DNA of 48,704 nucleotides. Source: JBAROU01 sp049642385. Lineage in GTDB: Bacteria; Chloroflexota; Dehalococcoidia; DSTF01; RBG-16-68-14. Where the stretch lies: positions 1 through 48,704 of the forward strand of contig JBAROU010000126.1 of NCBI GenBank assembly GCA_049642385.1, given 5' to 3'. The stretch's first letter is position 1. The number at the start of each line of letters is the position of its first letter. Shown here in pieces: positions 26,012 to 33,015 of the stretch. The position numbers and the translations under genes were made by a program. A model generated the notes under the pieces. It did no database searches. It worked only from the letters and a program-made list of their open reading frames with translations, and was not told the DNA's origin.

Positions 26012-26706
26012 CCGGCGTCTTCGGCCACCCGGAAACCGTAGTCGTTGTAGCGAAAGGTGGGGTCCAGGCTGCTGCGGGCGGCGCAGCGGCTGACCTTTAC
26101 TTGATGGCGCCAGGCGCCACCGCGGGAGGCGCGGCGCTTGCCCGTCGCTGGGCCTTGCGGGTCGCGCTCCGGTGAGTGGGCGTAGTACGCGGCGTCGTAC
26201 CAGTCCGAGCACCACTCGTGGACGTTGTAGCCGATGTCGCGCAGCCCGTAGCCGTTCGCGGCGGATTGACCAACGGGTCGCGGGGCTTCCTGGTCGAAGC
26301 GACCGTTGGCCTCGCCCGGGTCGTCGCCCCATGGGTAACGCGCTCCTTCGACGCCGCCCTGCGCGGCTTTCTCGCGTTCAGCTTCGGTGGGCAGGCGGAA
26401 GCGCCGTCCGGTCAGTGAGGAGAGCCACTCGCAGTAGGCGACGGCGTCGAACCACGTCGCACCCACGACCGGCTGATCGGGCGCATTGAAGCGCGAGTCG
26501 TCCCAGAAGCGCGGTTGCTCGTGCTCGGTCGCATCGAGGAACGCGGCGTAGTCGCCGTTCGTGACGGGAAGGAGCGCCACGCGAAACGCGCTCAGCCAGA
26601 CGCGGTGCGCCGGGGCTTCGTCCGGCAGGCCGCCGTCGCTGCCCATGATGCACGACCCCGGGGGGATGAGCGCGGTGTCGACGTCGATAACGGGATGCGT
26701 CGTCAC
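26008..26706 (-). CDS. Formylglycine-generating-enzyme-like (SUMF1/EgtB-fold) protein lacking the Cys pair
   Basis: A 232-residue single-domain protein of the FGE-sulfatase family. Family landmarks are clear: FIMGS-like CIMGSDGG, VTNGDYAAFLDAT, PVVGATWFDAVAYCEWL, RFRLPTEAEREKAA, YPWGDD, NVHEWCSDWYD, and the C-terminal RGGAWRHQVKVSRCAAR with YGFRV. In true formylglycine-generating enzymes two catalytic Cys follow RGGS; here that segment has none apart from the Cys of RCAAR, so sulfatase maturation is unlikely. Non-catalytic binding or another oxidation remains possible. The stop overlaps the xerC stop (CTAA at 26008-26011). It diverges from the tRNA region. Confidence 0.87.
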   Translation of the reverse strand: MTTHPVIDVDTALIPPGSCIMGSDGGLPDEAPAHRVWLSAFRVALLPVTNGDYAAFLDATEHEQPRFWDDSRFNAPDQPVVGATWFDAVAYCEWLSSLTGRRFRLPTEAEREKAAQGGVEGARYPWGDDPGEANGRFDQEAPRPVGQSAANGYGLRDIGYNVHEWCSDWYDAAYYAHSPERDPQGPATGKRRASRGGAWRHQVKVSRCAARSSLDPTFRYNDYGFRVAEDAG

Positions 26707-26755
26707 GGCGTGATTCTACCACGCGCTGTTTAGCGACGCGTTGAAGGAAGCAGGC

Positions 26756-26764
26756 TGGTATACT
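26756..26764 (+). promoter_or_regulatory. Extended -10 promoter of tRNA-Met
   Basis: TGG followed by TATACT (26759-26764) lies 27 bp before the tRNA. The identical nine bases recur 26943-26951 upstream of purA. Confidence 0.55.
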
Positions 26765-26791
26765 CATTGATGGCCCGAGCCGTCGCCTCGT

Positions 26792-26866
26792 GGCAGCGTA
26801 GCTCAGTGGCAGAGCAGTCGGCTCATAATCGACGGGTCGGAGGTTCGAATCCTCCCGCTGCTACCA
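26792..26866 (+). tRNA. tRNA-Met (anticodon CAT), CCA encoded
   Basis: Folds as a full cloverleaf of 75 nt including CCA: acceptor GGCAGCG/CGCTGCT with a G-U first pair, D-arm GCTC/GAGC, anticodon stem GTCGG/TCGAC with loop CTCATAA, T-arm GGAGG/CCTCC with TTCGAAT, and A as discriminator. The anticodon stem lacks the three stacked G-C pairs of initiator tRNA and the first pair is G-U, not a mismatch, so elongator Met is favoured. An Ile tRNA with lysidine-modified CAT cannot be excluded by eye. Confidence 0.95.
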
Positions 26867-26880
26867 AGAGCGCATCGATG

Positions 26881-26907
26881 AGTCCCCGCTGGAGGCGGGG
26901 GCTTTTT
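26881..26907 (+). terminator. Intrinsic terminator after tRNA-Met
   Basis: Arms AGTCCCCGC (26881-26889) and GCGGGGGCT (26895-26903) pair fully with one T-G wobble around a five-base loop, then TTTTT (26903-26907). It lies 15 bp after the tRNA. Confidence 0.85.
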
Positions 26908-26942
26908 CCGTGCGCGGCATACTCGCTCGTGGGAGGCGCTTC

Positions 26943-26951
26943 TGGTATACT
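26943..26951 (+). promoter_or_regulatory. Extended -10 promoter of purA
   Basis: TGGTATACT, identical to the tRNA promoter motif, predicts a start near 26958 and a purA leader of about 66 nt. Confidence 0.5.
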
Positions 26952-26986
26952 CGCCGCTGGGCCAGAAGCCCATACTCCAGGTTCAC

Positions 26987-27026
26987 GAAAGGAGCATGCG
27001 CCCCGACGTTCGGGGCGCGCACTATG
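26987..27026 (+). promoter_or_regulatory. purA translation start with hairpin between Shine-Dalgarno and ATG
   Basis: GAAAGGAG (26987-26994) is a strong ribosome site, but the purA ATG is at 27024. Between them a perfect 9-bp hairpin (GCGCCCCGA 26998-27006, loop CGT, TCGGGGCGC 27010-27018) would bring them to an effective spacing of 8 nt. The ATG at 26996, right after the ribosome site, is out of frame and opens no real gene. Confidence 0.6.
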
Positions 27027-28307
27027 TCAGCGTTCGTTGTCATCGGCGGTCAGTGGGGCGACGAGGGGAAAGGTCGCACGGTCGACCTCCTCGCGCAGGA
27101 AGCCTCAGTCGTGGCCCGCTACTCAGCGGGCGATAACGCCGGCCACACCATCATCAACCACATGGGCAAGTTCGTCCTGCACCTGGTGCCGGCGGGCATC
27201 TTCTATCCGGACAAGCAGTGCTTGATCGGGAACGGCGTCATGATCAACCCGGAGGTGCTCCTCGGTGAAATCGAGCAGCTCGAGTCGAGGGGCGTGAGTA
27301 CGAAGAATCTGAGCGTGAGCGACCGGGCGCAGGTGCTGATGCCGTATCACCGCCTGCTGGACGAGCTCGAGGAGCAGGCGCGCGGCGCCGCAGCGCTCGA
27401 AACGACGAAGCGCGGCGTCGGGCCGGCGTTCACCGACAAGGTGGCGCGCTCGGGCATCCGCATCTCGGACCTGGTCGAGCCGGACGCGCTGCGCGCCCGA
27501 CTCGAGGAGATATTGCCTCGCAAGAACCGGATCATCGAGCGGCTCTACGACGGCACGCCCCTCGATATCGAGGCGGTATTCTCCTCGTACAAGGAGCACG
27601 GCTGCCGGCTCGCGCGCTATGTGCGCGACACGTCGGCGATGGTGCACGAGGCGCTGGAGCGTGGGGAGACGGTGCTGCTGGAGGGCGCGCAGGGCAGCCT
27701 GCTCGACCTGGACGCGGGCACGTACCCCTACGTCACGTCGTCGGTGCCGTCGTCGCTCGCAGCGGGCGCGGCGATCGGTGTTGGCATCGGGCCGACGCAG
27801 ATCGAGCGCGTGGTGGGCGTGTACAAGGCGTACATGACGCGCGTCGGCAATGGGCCGATGCCAACGGAGCTGCTGGACGAGACGGGGGACATCCTGCGAC
27901 GCGAAGGGCCGGAGCCGGAGTTCGGCGCGACGACCGGCCGACCGCGCCGCTGCGGCTGGTTTGACGCGATCGCTTCGCGCTACAGCGTGCGTGTGAACGG
28001 CGTGACCAGCGCGACCCTCAGCCGCCTGGACGTCCTGGACAACTTCCCATCGATCGATATCTGTATTGCGTACGAGATCGACGGTAAACGCGTCGAGTCG
28101 TTTCCGTCGACTGCGGCGGTGCTGGAGCGAGCGAAGCCCATCTATGAGGAGCACGCGGGTTGGCTCCAGGGCACGGCCGATGTTCGCCACTTCGGCGACC
28201 TGCCGAAGGAAGCACAGTCATACGTTGAGCGCATCGAGGAGCTGCTCGGCTGCCCTGTCGAGATCGTCTCGGTCGGGCCCGAGCGCGAGCAGATGATGAG
28301 GCGGTAG
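27024..28307 (+). CDS. purA: Adenylosuccinate synthetase
   Basis: GTP-dependent first step from IMP to AMP; 427 residues, standard length. The N-terminal MSAFVVIGGQWGDEGKGR carries the GTP-binding loop (Arg replaces the last Lys of the common GDEGKGK), DNAGHTI the IMP site, KRGVGPAFTDKVARSGIR, EGAQGSLLDLDAGTYPYVTSS, and the C-terminal GATTGRPRRCGWFDA. The ATG at 27024 is fixed by homology at the first residue. An upstream in-frame start would add an unconserved extension across the terminator and promoter. Its stop is 2 nt before the following membrane gene. Confidence 0.97.
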   Translation: MSAFVVIGGQWGDEGKGRTVDLLAQEASVVARYSAGDNAGHTIINHMGKFVLHLVPAGIFYPDKQCLIGNGVMINPEVLLGEIEQLESRGVSTKNLSVSDRAQVLMPYHRLLDELEEQARGAAALETTKRGVGPAFTDKVARSGIRISDLVEPDALRARLEEILPRKNRIIERLYDGTPLDIEAVFSSYKEHGCRLARYVRDTSAMVHEALERGETVLLEGAQGSLLDLDAGTYPYVTSSVPSSLAAGAAIGVGIGPTQIERVVGVYKAYMTRVGNGPMPTELLDETGDILRREGPEPEFGATTGRPRRCGWFDAIASRYSVRVNGVTSATLSRLDVLDNFPSIDICIAYEIDGKRVESFPSTAAVLERAKPIYEEHAGWLQGTADVRHFGDLPKEAQSYVERIEELLGCPVEIVSVGPEREQMMRR

Positions 28308-28309
28308 GC

Positions 28310-28804
28310 ATGGGCGAAGCTGTCAACCCCTGGTTGCACATTCTGGCCGCGACGATCTGGGTCGGCCCGCAGTTCATGCTGTTCATCGCGGCGGTACCGG
28401 CGATTCGCTCCGTGGAAGACGCGCAGGCGCGCGCCCGCGCGATGCGCATCCTAACGACGCGCTTCGGCTTCCTGGCCTGGGGCGCGATGATCGTGCTCGT
28501 GGTCACGGGCATCGGAAACCTGTACGAGAACGACCTGTCCGTGGATGTGCTGTTTGAGCGCAACTTCGGCACCATCTTTCAGGTGAAGATGACGCTGGTG
28601 ATCATCGTCGTCGCACTGACGGCGCTGCACAGCTTCGTCATCGGGCCGCGCGTGTCGAGATTGCAGGAATCGGCTGCGAGCGAGGCGGAGCTGGCGACCG
28701 CGCGGCGGCTCTCGATGATGATTTCGGGCGTGGGGCTGCTGTTGTCGCTCGCCATCCTCTTCTGCGGCGCGCTCCTGGCCTCGGACTTCGCGCTGAAGGG
28801 CTAG
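28310..28804 (+). CDS. Four-TM membrane protein, CopD/DUF2269-like
   Basis: A 164-residue protein with four hydrophobic segments (starting near HILAATIWVGPQFML, FLAWGAMIVLVVTGI, VKMTLVIIVVALTAL, and MISGVGLLLSLAIL). The first segment contains the His-Trp pattern WLHILAATIWVG found in CopD-like and related four-helix membrane proteins, where such His residues may bind metal or heme. It follows purA after 2 nt, so the two are co-transcribed, but I see no functional link. The stop is 1 nt from the convergent PIG-L stop. Family assignment is tentative. Confidence 0.72.
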   Translation: MGEAVNPWLHILAATIWVGPQFMLFIAAVPAIRSVEDAQARARAMRILTTRFGFLAWGAMIVLVVTGIGNLYENDLSVDVLFERNFGTIFQVKMTLVIIVVALTALHSFVIGPRVSRLQESAASEAELATARRLSMMISGVGLLLSLAILFCGALLASDFALKG

Positions 28805-28805
28805 G

Positions 28806-29486
28806 CTACTCGAACAGGTCTTGGTAGGTCCGGCCTGGCTCCGGCGGGGGCAGCACGCGATAGTACTGTTCCGACATCAGCTTGACGTTGTTTACCATCA
28901 GGAAGAACTCGCGAGCGTCCTGCTGGCTGCTGTGGCAGGCCAGCGCGTCTAGCTTCGTGTCGAAAAACTCGGTGATGTCAATGTCGTGGGTCGGTTCGGC
29001 CTCCGGCCCCTCCAGCTCGAACTGCTTAGCAAACTCCTTCGGCACGGCGCCGTAGAACACTCGCAGCGAGCGGCTGGCCTGGTCGACGCCCGCCATGGCC
29101 GCCTTGTGCGCGGCGATGTGGTCGCCGTGGCGCGTGATACCATGCTGCCCGAATGTGACGATCGTATCGGCGTTTGAGGCCTCGATCTGGCGCAGGACGT
29201 GGTTGGCGAGCTCCTGCTTGTCGATTTGATCGAGCTGGCCGTCCATGTAGTCGAGCAAGGTCAATTGGCGGATGCCGAGGACGCGACACGCCGCGCGCAG
29301 CTCGTGGGTACGCAGCAGGCCGAGCTTCTCTGGAGTATCGATCGGCTCTGGCGTGGCGCCGACCTGGCCGGACGTGAAGCAGAGCAGGTCGACGGGCACG
29401 CCCTGCGCCACGTAGCGCGCAATTGTGCCGCCGCTGCCAAACGATTCGTCGTCCGGGTGGGCGAAGACGCAGAGAATGGTGGGCAT
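28806..29486 (-). CDS. PIG-L/LmbE-family N-deacetylase
   Basis: A 226-residue zinc-dependent deacetylase fold used on GlcNAc-type or similar amides (relatives: MshB, BshB, and PIG-L). The zinc and catalytic motif AHPDDESFGSGG is near the N-terminus, and the distal His ligand is in ITRHGDHIAAHKAA. GGAGG lies 7 nt before the ATG at 29486. No mycothiol or bacillithiol partner genes are nearby, so substrate remains open. It diverges from ychF across 151 bp. Confidence 0.92.
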   Translation of the reverse strand: MPTILCVFAHPDDESFGSGGTIARYVAQGVPVDLLCFTSGQVGATPEPIDTPEKLGLLRTHELRAACRVLGIRQLTLLDYMDGQLDQIDKQELANHVLRQIEASNADTIVTFGQHGITRHGDHIAAHKAAMAGVDQASRSLRVFYGAVPKEFAKQFELEGPEAEPTHDIDITEFFDTKLDALACHSSQQDAREFFLMVNNVKLMSEQYYRVLPPPEPGRTYQDLFE

Positions 29487-29599
29487 GGCGGGACCTCCAC
29501 GCCAAGTCTAGCTGAGTTGCAGCGTACGCCGCACTATGAATCGTCAGCATACCCAGGTGATGCCGCATTCTTTCAAGATCAGGTGTTGGCCTTCCTTCG

Positions 29600-29628
29600 T
29601 TGACACGGCGGTGGTGCCTACCTAAGCT
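29600..29628 (+). promoter_or_regulatory. Consensus promoter of ychF, -10 only 9 nt from GTG start
   Basis: TTGACA (29600-29605), 17 bp, TAAGCT (29623-29628), then 9 nt to the GTG at 29638. No Shine-Dalgarno sequence. The layout matches the LCP-gene promoter at 43179 exactly. Confidence 0.65.
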
Positions 29629-29637
29629 GAATACGCC

Positions 29638-30726
29638 GTGGACTTAGGAATCATCGGACTGGAACGTTCTGGTAAGACGACGCTATTCAACGCCGTGGCG
29701 GGCGGCCACGCGCGCACCGGCAGCTACGGAGGCCAGGAGCCGAACATCGGCGTGGTGAAGGTGCCGGACGAACGGCTGACCAAGCTGTGCGCGCTGGTGA
29801 ACCCGAAGAAGGTGACACCCGTCGAGGCGCGCTATCTCGACTTCCCCGGCAGCCTCTCGCTGCGAGGCGCGGGGTCGGAGGCGGCGCACCTGGCGGCGCT
29901 TGCCCAGTGCGATGCGCTGGTGCATGTCGTTCGCGCGTTCCATGACGAGTCGGTGCCGCACCCTGAGGTCAGCGTCGACGCGGAACGGGACATCGCGGCG
30001 GTTCACCTAGAGCTTGCGTTCGCGGACGCCGCCGTCCTGGAGCGTCGGGCCGAGAAGCTTGAGATGACGGTGCGTTCGGCGCGGGCCGGCGATCGCGAGG
30101 GAGGCGAACGCGAGCTCGCGTTGGTGCAACGGTTGCGCGAGGCGCTGGAGCGCGACGAGCCGCTGCGCCAGCAGCCCCTGACGCCGGACGAGCGGCGCAC
30201 GATCAGCGGCTTTCAGCTCCTCACCAACAAACCGCAGCTCATCGTGGTGAACGTCGATGACGCTGACGTCGGCCGGGCGAGCGAAATCGAGGCGGGGATA
30301 TCGGGACGCTGGGGTGGTACCGGCGTGGAAGTGGCGGCGCTCTGCGCGAAGCTGGAGCAGGAGCTGCGCGAGCTATCCGACGAGGAGGCGCAGGAGTTTC
30401 GGAACGACCTGGGCATCACGGAAGGCGGCCTCGAGCGGATGTTGCGCCTGGCGCAGCAGGTGCTGGGCCTGCTCACGTTCTTTACGATAGGCGAGCAGGA
30501 CGGTCACGCCTGGGCGCTGCCGCACGGCTCGACGGCGCTGGACGCCGCCGCCAAGATACACAGCGACATCGCGCGCGGCTTCATCCGAGCCGAAGTGATC
30601 GGCTGGCAAGAGATGGTCGAAACCGGCTCCTGGGCCGAGGGCCGCAAGCAGGGGCTGATGCGCACGGAAGGCAAGCAGTACGTAATGCAGGACGGGGACG
30701 TTGTGAACGTGCTGTTCAACGTATGA
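29638..30726 (+). CDS. ychF: Divergent YchF-family P-loop ATPase/GTPase
   Basis: A 362-residue translation-associated P-loop NTPase. The P-loop reads GLERSGKTTLFNAV where YchF proteins normally have GLPNVGKST, and the base-specificity motif reads NVDD where YchF has NxxE, so it is a diverged member. A central helical arm (LERRAEKLEMTVRSARAG) and the C-terminal TGS/DUF933 domain are intact (LLTFFTIGEQDGHAW, IHSDIARGFIRAEVI, and QDGDVVNVLFNV). The GTG start at 29638 is positioned for leaderless translation. The stop overlaps the next start as ATGA. Confidence 0.92.
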   Translation: MDLGIIGLERSGKTTLFNAVAGGHARTGSYGGQEPNIGVVKVPDERLTKLCALVNPKKVTPVEARYLDFPGSLSLRGAGSEAAHLAALAQCDALVHVVRAFHDESVPHPEVSVDAERDIAAVHLELAFADAAVLERRAEKLEMTVRSARAGDREGGERELALVQRLREALERDEPLRQQPLTPDERRTISGFQLLTNKPQLIVVNVDDADVGRASEIEAGISGRWGGTGVEVAALCAKLEQELRELSDEEAQEFRNDLGITEGGLERMLRLAQQVLGLLTFFTIGEQDGHAWALPHGSTALDAAAKIHSDIARGFIRAEVIGWQEMVETGSWAEGRKQGLMRTEGKQYVMQDGDVVNVLFNV

Positions 30727-31559
30727 GCGACGAACAGGCGGAGATCCTTCGTGAGGTGGTGCGCGCCGCGAGCGGCGGGTCGCCCGTCGCGGTGGCGACG
30801 GTGATCCGAGCGCCGGAAGGCGCACCTACGGTGGCCGGCGCGAAGCTCCTAGTGCGAGCGGACGGGACGCGGCTCGGCTCGTTGGGCGGAGGTACGTTGG
30901 AAGACGCGGCTGCAGCGGACGCGCACGCCGCGCTCACGCGCAGGCCGCGCATGCAGGTCGAATCGATCTACTACGGCGCGGATGGAACGCGCCTGCATCG
31001 CGTAGAAGCGGGACTGGACGAATTCGAGGTGATGATCGAGATGACGGAGCGCCCGGCGACGCTGCTCATCGTCGGGGGTGGCCACGTCGGCCAGTCGATC
31101 GCGACGATCGGCGAGCACGTGGGGCTCTCCGTCGTGGTGTTGGATGACCGGGAGGCCTTCGCCAACGTCGAACGGTTCCCAATGGCGGACCGAGTGATCC
31201 ACGGCGACTTTGTCGAAGAGCTACGTCGCTTTGAGATCGATACGAGTACCTACATCGTGCTCGTCTCACGCGGGCACAAGCAGGACGAGCTCAGCCTGCG
31301 CGAAGTCGTCACGTCGGATGCCGCGTACATCGGCATGATCGGCAGCCACCGCCGCGTGAGTGCTGTGCTGACGCATCTCGCGCGCGAGGGCTACGCGCGC
31401 GCAGCGTTGGAGCGCGTGCACACGCCGATCGGTCTCGACATCGGCGCGGAGACACCGGAGGAGATAGCGGTGAGCGTGGTGGCGGAGATCATCGCCGTGC
31501 GCCGGGGCGGCAGCGGCGCGAAAATGTCAGAGTTGCGCAAGGCGCGAATCGGAGAATAG
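30723..31559 (+). CDS. XdhC/CoxI-family protein (molybdenum enzyme maturation factor-like)
   Basis: A 278-residue protein. N-terminal XdhC_CoxI region with the unusual small-residue segment SLGGGTLED, then a Rossmann-type nucleotide-binding domain (LLIVGGGHVGQSIATIGEHVGLSVVVLDDRE), RGHKQDELSLREVV, and YIGMIGSHRRV near the end. Relatives insert or sulfurate the molybdenum cofactor of xanthine dehydrogenase or CO dehydrogenase-type enzymes. No such enzyme is in this window. It is translationally coupled to ychF. Its stop is 11 bp from the convergent membrane-anchored gene. Confidence 0.9.
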   Translation: MSDEQAEILREVVRAASGGSPVAVATVIRAPEGAPTVAGAKLLVRADGTRLGSLGGGTLEDAAAADAHAALTRRPRMQVESIYYGADGTRLHRVEAGLDEFEVMIEMTERPATLLIVGGGHVGQSIATIGEHVGLSVVVLDDREAFANVERFPMADRVIHGDFVEELRRFEIDTSTYIVLVSRGHKQDELSLREVVTSDAAYIGMIGSHRRVSAVLTHLAREGYARAALERVHTPIGLDIGAETPEEIAVSVVAEIIAVRRGGSGAKMSELRKARIGE

Positions 31560-31570
31560 AGGAGCGTTGC

Positions 31571-32170
31571 CTACGGCTGGCCGCTGACCGTGATCGAGCC
31601 GTCAGCGAATGAAACGCCGTAGTCGTGTGTCAGATCTAGATCCTCGGTCTGGTCTTCGACAATGCTGTCGATGCGGCCCTTGAGGACATCTGCGAGCGGG
31701 CCGGGCAGTCCACCCATCTCGACATCGTCGATGACCATCTCAGGTTGCTCGCCGCGCAGGTTGACCGTGCCGCGCACGAGGACGTCGACGTCGCCGGGAA
31801 AGAAAGGCACGTCAACCTTGCCGGACGCGGCTCCGCCATCGACCGTAAAGCAGACAAACAGGTTCGTCACCGGCGCGTCGTGCTCGACCACCCAGAGGCG
31901 AGCACGAGACGTAACTTCTGTCTCCGTGAACGTTGTCGATGAGACCTGACCCGCGCCGAGTGTGTCGTTGAGCTGGTCCCACTTCTGCTGGAATGAGACG
32001 GCAGGCTGCGGCTGCGGGTTGATCGGGCGGGCCACATCCTCGCATGAACCGGGATCACCAGTGAGCGCGAGGATGAAGAGGATGACCACGGTGACCAGTA
32101 CGCCGACGACGGCGATCGAGAAGAACGCCGAGATGAGGCGGAGCGGGCGGATGGGGCCAAAGAACGGCAT
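31571..32170 (-). CDS. Unknown membrane-anchored protein with extracytoplasmic domain
   Basis: A 199-residue protein: short cytoplasmic tip (MPFFGPIRPLRL), one membrane segment (FSIAVVGVLVTVVILFILAL), then an extracytoplasmic domain. The domain has alternating polar and hydrophobic strands (VSSTTFTETEVTSRARLWVV, PVTNLFVCFTVDGG, and VDVLVRGTVNLRGEQPEMVIDDVEMGGL), which is reminiscent of DUF2993/LmeA-like lipid-binding proteins but not a firm match. A Cys near the membrane (GSCEDVARP) could form a disulfide with the Cys in FVCFTV. It follows the barrel-like unknown by 44 bp on the same strand. Confidence 0.68.
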   Translation of the reverse strand: MPFFGPIRPLRLISAFFSIAVVGVLVTVVILFILALTGDPGSCEDVARPINPQPQPAVSFQQKWDQLNDTLGAGQVSSTTFTETEVTSRARLWVVEHDAPVTNLFVCFTVDGGAASGKVDVPFFPGDVDVLVRGTVNLRGEQPEMVIDDVEMGGLPGPLADVLKGRIDSIVEDQTEDLDLTHDYGVSFADGSITVSGQP

Positions 32171-32214
32171 GGGCGGGGTTGGTTGGCTGGAGGGTCAGGC
32201 TGCTGGCTGCGCGA

Positions 32215-33009
32215 TTAGCGTTGTTCGCTCGTGTAGGTGGCCATGGCAGCTCCTTCTCCCTCTTCGTCTTCTTCGGCCTTCTCCCGGGCGGCTGTTCGCG
32301 GTAGGGTCACCTCTTGCCGCTCGTCGCGGCGGGGCTTGCGGTGCGGCGGCAGCGCATCAATGACGCCGCGCAGCCGGCGCAACGCATCGATGGCGTCGCG
32401 CTCCTTCATGTCGATGCCGACCAAGAGAGCGCCCGCGTCGCGCAGGGAAAGTAGGTCGTCCTGATCAGCGTTGAGGCGGACGTGGAGAAGCAGCGGCTTG
32501 CGCGTGAGGCCGCTAATGCGCTGCAGGTCCATCTGCTGACGGATCGTCAGCGCGCCTGTCTGCTGCTCGAGGTAGATCGCGTCGAGCGATAGGCCCTCAA
32601 TGACGCGCAGTTGGATGTCGCTGAGTTCGTCCTTCACCTGGAGCACGGTGCCCAGGTCATCGTCGGTAAGCGTGGCTGCTGGCGCGTCGGGCGCCACGAT
32701 CAAGAAATCGACGCCGGCCTTGCATACGCGTTCGAGATCGCCGTCCGCAGGCTGCGTCAGCAGGAGGCCGCAGGGCCGGACGTCGGCAGCGCCGATGGCG
32801 CTGGCGAGCTCGCCGTCGCCCGGCTTGCCGGTCAGCACAAATGCGTCGGCGCCCGCTACCGCGGCATCGGCGACGCCCTTTTGCCAGCGTTCGCCGATAA
32901 GGGCGACGAGCAGCATGGTGGGCGACGACTTGCGCGGCGCAGAACCAAAGCCGAACGGGGCTGGTTCGCTGCGTCCGGTCTTGCGGAGGAGGGCGGAGAG
33001 TTTGGTCAT
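32215..33009 (-). CDS. Unknown barrel-like protein in etf operon
   Basis: A 264-residue soluble protein. Its middle has repeating strand-helix units typical of a TIM-barrel-like fold (MLLVALIGE, ADAFVLTGK, PCGLLLTQP, VDFLIVAPDAP, LRVIEGLSLDAIYLEQ, LLLHVRLNADQDDLLSLRDAGALLVGIDM). The last 50 residues are charged and low-complexity (PHRKPRRDERQE, EEDEEGEG). It starts 6 nt after the etfA stop without its own ribosome site, so it is probably coupled to etfA. I do not recognise a characterised family. Confidence 0.72.
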   Translation of the reverse strand: MTKLSALLRKTGRSEPAPFGFGSAPRKSSPTMLLVALIGERWQKGVADAAVAGADAFVLTGKPGDGELASAIGAADVRPCGLLLTQPADGDLERVCKAGVDFLIVAPDAPAATLTDDDLGTVLQVKDELSDIQLRVIEGLSLDAIYLEQQTGALTIRQQMDLQRISGLTRKPLLLHVRLNADQDDLLSLRDAGALLVGIDMKERDAIDALRRLRGVIDALPPHRKPRRDERQEVTLPRTAAREKAEEDEEGEGAAMATYTSEQR

Positions 33010-33015
33010 GGCGGG

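Noticed and set aside
26792..26866. tRNA considered as initiator tRNA-fMet
   Set aside because: The anticodon stem lacks the three consecutive G-C pairs of initiators and the first acceptor pair is G-U, not the C-A mismatch typical of bacterial initiators.
27123..28190. 355-codon minus-strand frame inside purA
   Set aside because: Antisense shadow; purA is complete and conserved.
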